Below are positions 8,444 to 18,000 of a DNA stretch of 64,000 nt, in pieces; position 1 is the first letter of the stretch, and each line of letters begins with the position of its first letter. The position numbers and the translations under genes are program-made. The notes beneath the pieces are model-generated. The model was not told where the DNA came from. It worked only from the letters and a program-made list of their open reading frames with translations, and made no database searches. Source of the DNA: Provencibacterium sp. (lineage in GTDB: Bacteria > Bacillota > Clostridia > Oscillospirales > Ruminococcaceae); the NCBI GenBank assembly GCA_022792175.1, contig JAAWAN010000009.1, positions 92,291 to 156,290 on the forward strand, given 5' to 3'.

Positions 8444-10335
8444 ACCTCCCCCTCCCCGTGCAGAAAGGCATAGAGGCTCTTTGCGGCCGCCGCCGTCATC
8501 CCCGGCGCGGCGGCAAGCTCCTGCTCGCAGGCGCTGCGGATGGCTGCCATCGTTTTAAAATGCGAAAAAAGCGCCTTCGCGCGCGCGGGGCCCACCCCCT
8601 GCGCCTTGCAGAGCTCCAGCTGCAGCGCGCCTGTGCGGTGTTTTTTGCGGGAAAAGGAGATGGTGTAGCGATGTACCTCATCCTGTATCTGGGTAATGAA
8701 GGAAAAGACCCGCCGGTTGGCACTCACCACAATCTCCCCGCCGTCCGAGGCGACGGCGCGGGTGCGGTGCCGCTCATCCTTGACCATCCCATAGACGGGG
8801 ATATCGATGCCGAACTGCTCCAAAACCTGTTTGGCCACCGCTACATGGCCCTGTCCGCCGTCGATAAGCCACAAATCAGGCAAACGGGCAAAGCCCTCCG
8901 CCTGCGGCGCCTCCCCATCCCCGGCTTCTCTCTCCCCGTTCGCCTCTTCGGCGGCCTGCGCATCCAGAAACCGCTGCAGGCGGCGGGAGAGCATCTCGTG
9001 CATGCTCGCATAGTCATCCGGCGCGCCGGAAACCGACTTGATCGAAAACTTCCGGTAGGCCCCCCGGCGGGGAGCCGCCCCCTCAAAGACCACCATGCCG
9101 CCCACAATCGTATCCGCGCCGATGTTGGAAATATCAAAGGCCTCGATATACTGCGGGCTTCTGCTGAGCCCTAAAAGCTTGCTGAGCTCATCGAGCAGTG
9201 CGACCTCCCTGCCGCCCGCGCGCATGCGGTGGCTGAGATACTGGGCTGCATTTTCGCGGCAGAGCTCGACCAGCTGGTTTTTCTGCCCGCGCTGGGGAAC
9301 GATAAGCTCCACCTTTCGCCCCGCATTTTCGCTCAAAAACCGGGCAATGAGTTCGGAATCCTCACATTCCCCATCCAGATAGACCCTTTTCGGCAGGTCG
9401 CTGCATTCGGCATAGTAGCGCATTAAAAACTCGGCGCGCACCGTTTCGGGCGCGCTGTCGGTCGAAAGCAGAAAGTCCTTCTTATCGCAGAGCCGCTCCC
9501 CCCGGTAGAGCATAACGCAGGCCCCATACCGGTCGCTGCCGACGGCGATGGCGACGATGTCGCAGTTATCCACCCCGGCATAGATCACATTCTGCTGCTG
9601 GCCGACCCGCCGTATCGCCTGCAGCCGGTCGCGCAGGCGGGCCGCCGTTTCAAAATCCAGCCGCTCGGCCGCCTCGTTCATCTGCCGCTCAATGCTCTCG
9701 CAGACCTCTGCGGTCCCCCCGCGGATAAAGCGCAGCGCGCCCTCAAACGCCTCATTATAGGTTTCCAGCGAAATCTTCCCCGAGCAGACGCCCATACACT
9801 GCCTGATATGATAATTTAAGCAGGGCCGCCCCTTTTTAAAATCCTCCGGGAAGCGGCGGCTGCAGGTCGGTAGCATGAAAATCCGGTTGGCCTGCTCCAC
9901 CGTCTGGCTGACGACGAAGTTGGAGAGGTAGGGACCGATATACCCTTCGGCTGCCTCCTTTTTGTCATAAACGGCGCTCAGCCGCCGCCAGGGTCCCTGC
10001 GAAATACAGATATAGGAATAGCCCTTGTCATCCTTGAGCAAAATATTGTATTTGGGCTTATGCTGCTTAATCAGGCTGCATTCGAGCAGCAGCGCCTCAA
10101 ATTCGCTGCTGGTGAGGATGTAGCTGAAATCCTCCACATTCTCCACCATCGCCAGCACCTTGGGAGTGTGCCCATCCAGCGCGCGGAAATAGCTGGTCAC
10201 CCGGTTTTTTAAATGCTTGGCCTTGCCGATATAGATAATCTCCCCTGTCCGGCCGCGCATCAGGTAAACGCCCGACTGCAGGGGCAGCTCGTTTGCCTTT
10301 TTGCGCAGCCGGGCAATCCGCTCGGTATCTATCAA
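8440..10335 (-). CDS. uvrC: Excinuclease ABC subunit C
   Basis: Dual-incision nuclease of nucleotide-excision repair, working with UvrAB. The GIY-YIG domain is at the N-terminus (SGVYLMRGRTGEIIYIGKAK), the UVR motif (EAAERLDFETAARLRDRL) is near residue 205, the RNase H-like second nuclease domain includes EAFDISNIGADTIVGGMVVF and LWLIDGGQGH, and C-terminal HhH motifs follow (AQGVGPARAKALFSHF). The track start at 10374 is a TTG with no ribosome-binding site. A second TTG at 10335 has AAGGAGG five bases upstream and is my choice (631 aa). The stop overlaps the next gene as ATGA. The HPr terminator lies immediately upstream. Confidence 0.96.
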   Translation of the reverse strand: MIDTERIARLRKKANELPLQSGVYLMRGRTGEIIYIGKAKHLKNRVTSYFRALDGHTPKVLAMVENVEDFSYILTSSEFEALLLECSLIKQHKPKYNILLKDDKGYSYICISQGPWRRLSAVYDKKEAAEGYIGPYLSNFVVSQTVEQANRIFMLPTCSRRFPEDFKKGRPCLNYHIRQCMGVCSGKISLETYNEAFEGALRFIRGGTAEVCESIERQMNEAAERLDFETAARLRDRLQAIRRVGQQQNVIYAGVDNCDIVAIAVGSDRYGACVMLYRGERLCDKKDFLLSTDSAPETVRAEFLMRYYAECSDLPKRVYLDGECEDSELIARFLSENAGRKVELIVPQRGQKNQLVELCRENAAQYLSHRMRAGGREVALLDELSKLLGLSRSPQYIEAFDISNIGADTIVGGMVVFEGAAPRRGAYRKFSIKSVSGAPDDYASMHEMLSRRLQRFLDAQAAEEANGEREAGDGEAPQAEGFARLPDLWLIDGGQGHVAVAKQVLEQFGIDIPVYGMVKDERHRTRAVASDGGEIVVSANRRVFSFITQIQDEVHRYTISFSRKKHRTGALQLELCKAQGVGPARAKALFSHFKTMAAIRSACEQELAAAPGMTAAAAKSLYAFLHGEGEV

Positions 10336-10373
10336 GCCGCCCGCCTCCTTCCCCGCCCTTTTTGGGTGGAACA

Positions 10374-10407
10374 AATACGCCGCCAGCGGTTCTGCTAGCG
10401 GCGTATT
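10374..10407 (-). terminator. Terminator after HPr gene
   Basis: Stem AATACGCCGC / GCGGCGTATT with a 14-nt loop, followed on the minus strand by TGTT. It lies between the HPr stop and the uvrC start. The weak T-tract lowers confidence. Confidence 0.55.
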
Positions 10408-10457
10408 CCATCGGTTTGTTTTTCAGCAGCTGCTCTCTGTTTGCTTCGCGCTCTGCC

Positions 10458-10721
10458 CTATTCGGCAAAACCGCTCTCCACAAGCTTCACCAGTTCGGCA
10501 ACCGCCTGCTGCTCATCCGAGCCATCGGCAATAATCTTAATCGTTGCACCGCCAACAATGCCAAGAGAAAGAACGCCCAGAAGGCTCTTCGCATTGACCC
10601 GGCGCTCCTCCTTCTCAATCCAAATGGAGGATTTGAACTCATTCGCCTTCTGAATAAAGAAAGTGGCGGGGCGGGCATGCAGGCCTACCTGATTCTGAAC
10701 GGGAACATCTTTAACAAACAT
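10458..10721 (-). CDS. ptsH: HPr phosphocarrier protein
   Basis: Phosphocarrier of the PEP:sugar phosphotransferase system, also the CcpA co-repressor of Firmicutes when phosphorylated on Ser46. The 87 aa protein has the active site GLHARPA with His15, and the regulatory site AKSLLGVLSLG with its Ser at about position 46. Both phosphorylation sites are intact. No ptsI gene is adjacent. It has its own near-consensus promoter (TTGACG-17-TATAAT) and a terminator, so it is monocistronic. A diverged paralogue without His15 is encoded at 20512-20739. Confidence 0.95.
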   Translation of the reverse strand: MFVKDVPVQNQVGLHARPATFFIQKANEFKSSIWIEKEERRVNAKSLLGVLSLGIVGGATIKIIADGSDEQQAVAELVKLVESGFAE

Positions 10722-10784
10722 ATTCGCTACTCCCTTACCTAGTTACATGATTTAACTATCTACGAACTTACTCCTGATGTTTTT

Positions 10785-10813
10785 ATTATATACATCCCGC
10801 CCGGCTTCGTCAA
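10785..10813 (-). promoter_or_regulatory. Sigma-A promoter for ptsH
   Basis: Minus strand TTGACG (10813-10808), 17-bp spacer, TATAAT (10790-10785), about 64 bp upstream of the HPr start codon. No other element was recognised in the trmD-ptsH gap; rplS, the usual gene after trmD, is absent here. Confidence 0.85.
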
Positions 10814-10962
10814 CGATTATTCCGGCCGTTTTTGGTCCAGAAGGCCGAATTTCTGCTTGTTATCTATCTAACGAACAATTTTTTTGCACACAGTTGTGGC
10901 AGATGCACAAATTTTTTTCCACGACTGCCGGACAGCTGTCAGGGTGCCGGAAGCATTTCCCT

Positions 10963-11754
10963 CTATATTCCGGCATCCGCCCCCGTGTCTTTTCCTGCAT
11001 CAGAGAACCCGTTTTTCTCCTGTATCTCCTGCTGCAGCCGCTGCAGAAAGAGCCTGTCCGCCTTATCCAGTTCGGCCTGCCTCAACATATCCGGGCGGCG
11101 TGCAAGGGTCAGCCGGAGCGCCTCATCCCGCCGCCAGCGGGCAATATTTTTATGGTGCCCGCTGAGCAGCACCTCCGGAACGGCGCGGCCATGCCAGACC
11201 GGCGGGCGGGTATAGTGCGGGTATTCGAGCAGCCCGCCCTGGTGGCTCTCCTCGGTGTAGCAGCTCTCATCGCTCAAAACCCCTTCGCACAGCCGGCCGA
11301 CGGCATCGACCACCACCAGCGCGCCCAGCTCCCCGCCGGTGAGCACATAGTCCCCGATGGAAATCTCCTCATCGACAATCTCATCCAGAATGCGCTGGTC
11401 CACCCCTTCATAGTGCCCGCAAATCAGCAGAAGGTGAGAAAAGCCGGCCAGCTGCGCGGCCTTTTTCTGACAGAAGACCGTCCCCTTCGGGGAGAGATAG
11501 ATAACATGCGGCCGCACCCCGCGCAGCCGCTCGATATACCGAAAGCAGTTATAAATGGGGGTGGGTTCGAGCACCATCCCCATCCCGCCGCCATAGGGGG
11601 AATCGTCCACCCGGCCGTGCTTGTTTTCCGAAAAGCCGCGGATATCGTGGCAGTCCACCTGCAGCTTGCCGGCTGCCCGCGCCCGGCCGATGATGCTTTC
11701 GGAAAGCACCGACCCGCACATTTCGGGAAACAGCGTCGCGATATCAATAATCAT
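10963..11754 (-). CDS. trmD: tRNA (guanine(37)-N1)-methyltransferase
   Basis: SPOUT-class, SAM-dependent enzyme that makes m1G37 in tRNAs and prevents +1 frameshifting. Of its 263 aa, the N-terminal part has IATLFPEMC and DDSPYGGGMGMVLEP. The trefoil-knot SAM site shows LLICGHYEGVDQRI and SIGDYVLTGGELGALV, and the tail carries PPVWHGRAVPEVLLSGHH. The ATG overlaps the rimM stop by 4 nt, so translation is coupled. It is the last gene of the ylxM-ffh-rpsP-khpA-rimM operon. The C-terminal ten or so residues are poorly conserved and hydrophilic. Confidence 0.98.
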   Translation of the reverse strand: MIIDIATLFPEMCGSVLSESIIGRARAAGKLQVDCHDIRGFSENKHGRVDDSPYGGGMGMVLEPTPIYNCFRYIERLRGVRPHVIYLSPKGTVFCQKKAAQLAGFSHLLLICGHYEGVDQRILDEIVDEEISIGDYVLTGGELGALVVVDAVGRLCEGVLSDESCYTEESHQGGLLEYPHYTRPPVWHGRAVPEVLLSGHHKNIARWRRDEALRLTLARRPDMLRQAELDKADRLFLQRLQQEIQEKNGFSDAGKDTGADAGI

Positions 11755-12254
11755 TCGAACAGCCCCCTGAGCGGCCGGATATCCACCCGTCCGCCGGCAA
11801 CATCTACCCCCAGTACCACCTGCGGAATCTTGGGGATCAGCCGCTCGCTCCCATCTGAAAAGCGGATATGCCAGACATCGTTCGCCCCGGTTTTGGAAAC
11901 ATCGCAGAGAACGCCATAGAGCGCGCCGGTGTCTATATCATAGACCCTGAGGCCGAGAAGATCCTGAATCAGGTATTCCCCCGGCGAAATCGGAATCTCA
12001 TCCCGGTGAACGTAAAGGATCTTTCCCCGCAGGGCGGCGGCCGCTTCGACGGTATCCACCCCCGCAAGCTTTAAAATCACCATGTTTTTCTGCACCCGCC
12101 CGCGCTCGAGCGCCACCGGGTTCTCCGGCCTTCCGACGCGCACCTCACAAAGGCCCGCCAGAAATTCCGCTTCATCGCACCAGGGCTGCGCCTTTACCTC
12201 CCCATGCACCCCATGGGTAGAAACAATCTTCCCGGTTTCTATATATTCCTTCAA
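11751..12254 (-). CDS. rimM: 16S rRNA processing protein RimM
   Basis: Ribosome maturation factor that assists assembly of the 30S head around S19. The N-terminal RimM barrel has GKIVSTHGVHGEVKAQPW and the C-terminal PRC-barrel has LLGLRVYDIDTGALYG, with RLIPKIPQVVLGVD near the end. The track start at 12299 is a TTG without a ribosome-binding site. A second TTG at 12254 has CAGGAGG eight bases upstream and gives LKEYIETGKIVS, 167 aa, the expected length. The gene overlaps trmD by 4 nt. A hairpin followed by six T residues lies just upstream, so expression relative to khpA may be attenuated. Confidence 0.95.
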   Translation of the reverse strand: MKEYIETGKIVSTHGVHGEVKAQPWCDEAEFLAGLCEVRVGRPENPVALERGRVQKNMVILKLAGVDTVEAAAALRGKILYVHRDEIPISPGEYLIQDLLGLRVYDIDTGALYGVLCDVSKTGANDVWHIRFSDGSERLIPKIPQVVLGVDVAGGRVDIRPLRGLFE

Positions 12255-12277
12255 GCCGCCGTCCTCCTGTAATAAGC

Positions 12278-12330
12278 AAAAAAGGGGGGCCTGCCGCAAC
12301 AGGCAACGCCGTTTGCAGCAGGCCTCCGCC
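12278..12330 (-). terminator. Intra-operon terminator or attenuator before rimM
   Basis: On the minus strand GGCCTGCTGC pairs with GCGGCAGGCC (one G-U), followed by CCCC and TTTTTTG. It sits between khpA and the rimM ribosome-binding site. It has the form of an intrinsic terminator inside a conserved operon, so partial termination is a reasonable inference. Confidence 0.6.
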
Positions 12331-12339
12331 TTTTAAAGC

Positions 12340-12573
12340 TCAGTCGATTTCCACCATGACCTTCTGGTCGGCCCGGGCCGCGCAGGCGCGCACCACCGTG
12401 CGTATCGCCTTGGCAATGCGGCCCTGCTTGCCGATTACCCGCCCCATATCGTCGGGGGCGACATGCAGATGGTAGATAACGGTTCCCTCTGCATCCGGCT
12501 CGGCGGCCGTCACCGTGACCGCATCCTTCTGGTCAACCAGGCCTCTGGCAATCGTCCCAATCAGTTCTTCCAT
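12340..12573 (-). CDS. khpA: KH-domain RNA-binding protein KhpA
   Basis: Small KH-domain protein that partners with KhpB/Jag and binds many RNAs in Firmicutes, affecting cell elongation and division. It is 77 aa from ATG 12573 (MEELIGTIARGLVDQ). The KH core VIGKQGRIAKAIRTVVRA includes the GxxG loop as GKQG. A TTG two codons upstream (12579) has better spacing to AAAGG and cannot be excluded. Location between rpsP and rimM is the conserved Firmicutes order. Confidence 0.93.
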   Translation of the reverse strand: MEELIGTIARGLVDQKDAVTVTAAEPDAEGTVIYHLHVAPDDMGRVIGKQGRIAKAIRTVVRACAARADQKVMVEID

Positions 12574-12604
12574 GCTCAATGCCTGTACCTTTCAAACTGC
12601 CGGT

Positions 12605-12847
12605 TTAAAGAACGCCGTTCTTTTTGAGCAGCGCCTTTACCGTATCGGTCGGCTGAGCGCCGGTCGCCAGCCACTTCTTGGTCTTTTCCGCATCGATGGA
12701 AACAGCCGCAGGATTCTTGGTGGGATCGTAGGTGCCGACCTCCTCAATAAACCGGCCATCGCGCGGATAGCGGGAATCCGCAACCACAATGCGATAAAAC
12801 GGCGCCTTCTTTGCGCCCATTCTTCTGAGTCTGATTTTAACCGCCAT
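12605..12847 (-). CDS. rpsP: 30S ribosomal protein S16
   Basis: Structural protein of the small ribosomal subunit, binding 16S rRNA in the body. At 80 aa it has the usual bacterial size. The N-terminal [20 protein letters not shown] is the S16 signature, with [18 protein letters not shown] following. The start ATG has a strong AGGAGG (gttacctcctg on the plus strand). It lies in the ffh-rpsP-khpA-rimM-trmD operon, 155 bp after ffh with a weak hairpin between. Confidence 0.98.
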   Translation of the reverse strand: MAVKIRLRRMGAKKAPFYRIVVADSRYPRDGRFIEEVGTYDPTKNPAAVSIDAEKTKKWLATGAQPTDTVKALLKKNGVL

Positions 12848-12975
12848 GCCTGTTACCTCCTGTTTTTCTCTTGCTTTTTCCTCTTCAGCCGCCCGGCCGC
12901 AAAAGCCGGCTGCGGCGCTGTATATTGCAGCTCGGTGAGCTCAATATCGTTTCATCCATTCCCGGGCAGAAAAGC

Positions 12976-12995
12976 GGCCCGCCGAAAACAGGGCC
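12976..12995 (-). terminator. Weak hairpin between ffh and rpsP
   Basis: Minus strand GGCCC-N10-GGGCC followed by GCTTTTC. It could attenuate between ffh and rpsP or act as a processing site. The stem is short and evidence is limited. Confidence 0.3.
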
Positions 12996-13002
12996 TTTTC
13001 TG

Positions 13003-14355
13003 TCAGGGCAGCATGCCCGGCGGGGGCATCATGCCGCCGAAGGGCATGCGGCGCTTTCCCCTGCGGCCGGTGAGCTGCTTCATCATCTGCTGCATCTGCC
13101 TGAACTGCTTTAAAAGGCGGTTAACGTCCTCCACCGCCGTTCCGCTGCCCGCCGCTATGCGCCGCTTGCGGGAGGGGGTGATGATGTCCGGCTTTTCCCG
13201 CTCGCGCAGCGTCATCGACTGGATAATCGCCTCAATCTTTTTGAGCTCCTTTTCTCCCCGCTCGGTGTCCTCATCCCTGATTTTTCCCGCAACGCCGGGG
13301 ATCATCGAAAGGATCTGGCCGAGCGGGCCTATCGACTGAATCTGTTTCATCTGCTCGAGCAGGTCGCTCATATCGAACTTGTTTTCCTTCAGGCGCTGCG
13401 CCGTTTTCAGGGCGGCCTTCTCGTCGAGCTCGGTTTCCGCCTTCTCAATGAGGGTGAGCACATCCCCCATGCCGAGAATGCGCGAGGCCATCCGGTCGGG
13501 ATAAAACGGCTCGAGATCCTCTAGCTTTTCGCCGGTGCCCGCAAATTTAATCGGCTTGCCGGTGACCGCGCGCACCGAAAGGGCCGCGCCGCCGCGGGTA
13601 TCACCGTCGAGCTTGGTGAGAATCACCCCGTCTATGCCGAGCTGCTCGTCAAACGCCTTGGCGACGTTGACCGAATCCTGGCCGACCATCGCATCTACCA
13701 CCAGCAGAATCTCGTGGGGATGAACCGCCTCTTTAATGCTCTGCAGCTCCTGCATAAGCGCCTCATCAATATGCAGGCGGCCGGCCGTATCGAGAATAAC
13801 CGGGTCATAGCCATAGTCCTTCGCATGCGCGACCGCCTTTTCTGCAATCAGCACCGGGTTCTCCTGCCCCATCTCAAAAACGGGAGTGCTGACCTTTTCG
13901 CCGACCACCTTGAGCTGCTCAATAGCCGCCGGACGGTAGACGTCGCAGGCAGCCAGCAGCGGGCGCTTGCCGGTCGATTTGAAATAGCGGGCAAGCTTGG
14001 CCGAATGGGTGGTTTTGCCCGAGCCCTGCAGGCCGCACATCATCAAAACGGTCGGCTTTTTGGAGGAAAAGTTTATCCTCGCCTGCTCCGAGCCCATCAG
14101 CGCGGTCATTTCATCGCGCACGATTTTAATGACCTGCTGCGCGGGCGTCAGGCTGGAGAGCACCTCGGCGCCGACCGCCTTTTCGGTCACCGCCTTCACA
14201 AAATCGCGGGCCACCTTGAAATTAACGTCCGCCTCGAGCAGCGCCAGACGTACCTCCCGCATCGCCTCGCGGATGTCCTCCTCCTTGAGCTTTCCCTTGC
14301 CGCGCAGCTTTTTAAAAGCCGCATTCAGCTTTTCGCTGAGCCCTTCAAATGCCAT
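13003..14355 (-). CDS. ffh: Signal recognition particle protein Ffh (SRP54)
   Basis: GTPase that binds signal sequences of nascent membrane and secreted proteins and docks with FtsY. It is 450 aa. The N-domain starts MAFEGLSEKLNAAFKKLRGKG. The G-domain has GLQGSGKTTHSAKLA, DTAGRLHID and TKLDGDTRGGAALS. The methionine-rich M-domain occupies roughly residues 300-450 and ends in MPFGGMMPPPGMLP, with SGT and RLLKQFRQMQQMMKQL typical of SRP RNA and signal binding. It is the second gene of the ylxM operon, 29 bp after ylxM. Confidence 0.98.
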   Translation of the reverse strand: MAFEGLSEKLNAAFKKLRGKGKLKEEDIREAMREVRLALLEADVNFKVARDFVKAVTEKAVGAEVLSSLTPAQQVIKIVRDEMTALMGSEQARINFSSKKPTVLMMCGLQGSGKTTHSAKLARYFKSTGKRPLLAACDVYRPAAIEQLKVVGEKVSTPVFEMGQENPVLIAEKAVAHAKDYGYDPVILDTAGRLHIDEALMQELQSIKEAVHPHEILLVVDAMVGQDSVNVAKAFDEQLGIDGVILTKLDGDTRGGAALSVRAVTGKPIKFAGTGEKLEDLEPFYPDRMASRILGMGDVLTLIEKAETELDEKAALKTAQRLKENKFDMSDLLEQMKQIQSIGPLGQILSMIPGVAGKIRDEDTERGEKELKKIEAIIQSMTLREREKPDIITPSRKRRIAAGSGTAVEDVNRLLKQFRQMQQMMKQLTGRRGKRRMPFGGMMPPPGMLP

Positions 14356-14384
14356 GCTCTCCCCCCTTTTTCCAAAAAAAACCG

Positions 14385-14750
14385 TCAGTCGCGGCTAAGC
14401 TTTAGAGCCAGCCGCGCAATCTCCCCCGCCTTCGCATAAATGCCTGAGGAGGCGCCCATCCGATCGCTCTCAAACTGGATATCCTTCGCATACTGCGCGA
14501 TTTTGCCGAGGTCCTGCTGCATCTGCCCAAAGCGCCTGGCGAGGCCAAGCCTCTCCTCGAGCTCCAAAAGCGTCGCCTCGGCGCGCTTAATGGAGTCGCG
14601 CACCCCCTGCCGCGTGATACCGCTGTCCGAAGCAATCTCTGCCAGCGACAGGTCTTCGTTGTAGTAGAGGTCAATGACCTCCTTCTGCTTTTCGGTCAGC
14701 ATATCGCCGTAAAAATCGAAGAGCACCGTAATAGTGAGGTCCTTGGGCAT
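14385..14750 (-). CDS. ylxM: YlxM family (UPF0122) helix-turn-helix SRP-associated protein
   Basis: Small protein of the UPF0122/YlxM family, linked to the SRP pathway and nearly always encoded next to ffh. It is 121 aa. The N-terminal part resembles sigma-70 region 4: YGDMLTEKQKEVIDLYYNED followed by the HTH LSLAEIASDSGITRQGVRDS. A helical C-terminus follows. It is the first gene of the operon. A consensus promoter (TTGACA-17-TATAAT) lies 58 bp upstream of the start, and this promoter probably drives ylxM through trmD. Confidence 0.95.
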   Translation of the reverse strand: MPKDLTITVLFDFYGDMLTEKQKEVIDLYYNEDLSLAEIASDSGITRQGVRDSIKRAEATLLELEERLGLARRFGQMQQDLGKIAQYAKDIQFESDRMGASSGIYAKAGEIARLALKLSRD

Positions 14751-14807
14751 TCGGCGAAGCCTCCCTCTCTGTAAAGTGCATCCCTTTTACACCGCGCGTA
14801 CCTTTGT

Positions 14808-14836
14808 ATTATATCGGGTTCTCCTCCCGCTGTCAA
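14808..14836 (-). promoter_or_regulatory. Consensus sigma-A promoter for ylxM-ffh-rpsP-khpA-rimM-trmD
   Basis: Minus strand TTGACA (14836-14831), exactly 17 bp, TATAAT (14813-14808). Both hexamers are perfect matches to the sigma-A consensus. The rest of the 14751-15012 interval shows no gene. Confidence 0.9.
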
Positions 14837-15012
14837 GTGCTTTTTCTTTACAGTCGCAAAATGTCAAAGGGATACCGTCCGCCCGGACAGTCTGTTTTTA
14901 TTATAGTGAGAGAGGATGTTAAAAAGAAGGGAAAAAGGGCCGCCCAGAAAATTCTTTCTCCGGCCCGCTTTCCGCCGCGCCTTTAAACCCCTCCTGCTTT
15001 CCTTCAAAATTA

Positions 15013-15052
15013 AACAGGCGCGGCTGCCGGAAACCGGCAGGCGCGCCTGTTT
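15013..15052 (-). terminator. Terminator after purL
   Basis: Long stem AACAGGCGCG(G)CTGCCGG / CCGGCAG(G)CGCGCCTGTT with an AAA loop. On the minus strand it follows the purL stop by about 10 nt and leads into TTTAATTTTG. The plus strand also has TTTTT but no gene upstream. Confidence 0.75.
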
Positions 15053-15061
15053 TTGCCAATC

Positions 15062-18000
15062 TCAAACCTTAAAATACTCAACTGCGCTTTCGAAGAGGTG
15101 CTGATCCTTGCTACCGGCCACATTGCGGTAGAGACTCTCGCCGAAGCGCTCCGAATGGCCCATCTTGCCGAGGACGCGCCCATCCGGCGAAAGGATGCCC
15201 TCAATCGCCTGCACCGAGCCGTTGGGGTTATAACGGATATCCATCGTCGGGTTGCCGTCCGCGTCCACATACTGGGTGGCCACCTGGCCGTTATCTGCCA
15301 GGCACTGCAGTGTTGTCTCATCCGCGATAAAGCGGCCCTCCCCATGGGAGATAACGATGGTGTGCACCTCGCCGGGCTGGCACTTCTGCAGCCAGGGGGA
15401 CTTGTTCGAGGCGATGCGGGTGCGCACAAGCATCGACTGGTGGCGGCCGATGGTGTTATAGGTCAGCGTCGGGGATTTTTCATCTACCGGGCGAATGGAG
15501 CCAAACGGTAAGAGCCCCAGCTTGATAAGCGCCTGGAAGCCGTTGCAGATGCCGATCATCAGCCCGTCGCGTTCGCTGAGCAGCTTATGCACCTGCTCGG
15601 TCATGCGGGGGTTGCGGAAGAAGGAAACGATGAATTTCGCGCTGCCGTCCGGCTCATCGCCGCCCGAGAAGCCGCCAGGCAGGGCAATCATCTGGCTTTC
15701 CGCCACAGCAGTGGAAAGTCTTCTTACCGACTCCTCAATGTCGCCAGCCGAGAGATTGCGCAAAACGACAATCTCCGCCTGCGCCCCCGCGCGCTCAAAG
15801 GCGCGGGCCATATCATATTCGCAGTTGGTGCCCGGGAAGACCGGGATAACCGCCTTCGGCTTTTTGCAGCCGATGCGGGGGGCAGCGCAGCTGCTCTCCG
15901 GATAAGAAAAAACCTCCGGCCTGCTCTCATCCACCGGGGAAAGGTAGGGATAAACCGGGGAGAGCTTGTTTTCATAGGCGGCCTGAACCGGCAGCAGACT
16001 CACCCGCTCGCCGCCGAGCGAGAAGGAATAGTCGCGCGTTGTCCTGCCGATATGCACCGCGCCGGGAATCTCAGTGTCGCTCTCAAAAAGGAAGCCGCCG
16101 ATAGCCGGACGAAGCAACTCCTCGAGCGTCAGCTTCTCTTCGGCCTTAAAGCCAATATGGTTGCCGAAGGACATTTTGCAAAGCCCTTCAAGTGCGCCGC
16201 CCGCGCCGATCGCCCAGACCGAACGCGCCACCCTTTTGGCAATCAGCCCCTGCATCTGCCGGAAGATTTCATTTACGCTTTCAAAGTCCGGATAGGTCCC
16301 CTCCGGCGTTTCGATATAGCGGGGGAGCAGCAGGTAAACAAAGTTATCCGCCCCCTTGAATTCGGGAGAGGCGATATGGTGCGCGTTCCCCATCGAAACG
16401 GCGAAGGAAACGAGCGTCGGCGGAACATCTATCGATTCAAAGCTGCCGGACATCGAGTCCTTGCCGCCAATGGCGCCCGCATGCAGCGCCAGCTGAGCAT
16501 CCAGCGCGCCGAGCAGGGCGGCCATCGGCAGCCCCCAGCGCTTCGGATCGCCCTTGGTGCGCGGGAAATATTCCTGGAAGGAGAGCCAGCAGCGTCCGGC
16601 GTCCCCACCCGCCGCAACCAGGCGGGCTATCGATTCGGTAACGGCCAGCTGCGCCCCCAGATGGGGGTTCGCCTCGGAAAGATAGGGGTCAAAGCCGTAG
16701 GCCATCACCGAGCAGGAGCTGGTCTCCCCGTGCAGAACGGGGATTTTGGCAGCCATCGCCTGCGTGGGGGTGAGCTGGTAGCGCCCGCCGAAGGGCATCA
16801 GCACCGTGCCCGCGCCGATGGTCGAATCAAACCGCTCGCTAAGCCCCTTCTGAGAGCAGCGGTTGAGGGCGCTCATATGGGAAACGAGCGTTTCGCGCAG
16901 CGAACCGGCGGGCTTTACCGCCGGGCAGGGCTTTCCGGCCCTGACGAGCACATCCGTATCCTTCTCGGCACCGTTGGAATTTAAAAAGGAGCGGGAAAGG
17001 CTGACGATGGTGTTCCCCCTCCACTGCATGCGCAGCCGGGGTTCCTGCTCCACCACCGCTACGCGCACCGCCGAGAGGTTCTCCTCGGCTGCCAGCTCGA
17101 TAAAACGCTCTTCATCTGCAGCGGAGACAACCACCGCCATGCGCTCCTGCGATTCGCTGATGGCAAGCTCGGTGCCGTCAAGCCCCTCATATTTCTGCGG
17201 AACAGCATCCAAGTTAATCGAAAGCCCGTCCGCAAGCTCGCCGACCGCCACCGAAACGCCGCCTGCGCCGAAATCGTTGCAGCGCTTTATCAGCCGGGTC
17301 GCTTCGGGGTTGCGGAAAAGCCGCTGGAGCTTGCGCTCCTCGGGGGGATTGCCCTTTTGCACCTCGGCCGCGCAGGTGGAGAGAGAGGAGAGGGTGTGCA
17401 CCTTTGAGGAGCCGGTCGCGCCCCCGCAGCCGTCCCGCCCGGTGCGTCCGCCGAGCAGCAGCACCACATCTCCCGGCTGCGGACGCTCACGGCGCACATT
17501 TTCTGCCGGGGCCGCGCCGATGACGGCGCCAATTTCCAGCCGCTTTGCCGCATAGCCGGGGTGGTATATCTCATTGACCAGGCCGGTCGCAAGACCGATC
17601 TGATTGCCATAGGAGGAATAGCCGGCTGCCGCCGTCGTCACCAGCTTTCTCTGCGGGAGCTTGCCGGGCAGCGTTTCCGAAACAGGGACGAGCGGGTCGG
17701 CCGCGCCGGTGACGCGCATCGCCTGATAAACATAGCTGCGCCCGGAGAGCGGGTCGCGTATCGCTCCGCCAAGGCAGGTGGCCGCGCCGCCGAACGGCTC
17801 AATCTCGGTCGGATGGTTGTGGGTTTCGTTTTTGAACATCAACAGCCAGTCTTCCTGTTTGCCCCCCTGCTCCACCTTGATTTTTACCGAGCAGGCGTTT
17901 ATCTCCTCGCTCTCATCGAGGTCGGGCAGCAGCCCGCGGGCAGAGAGCGCCTTCGCGCCGATGACTGCAAGATCCATCAGCGTCACCGGGCGGTCCTCCC

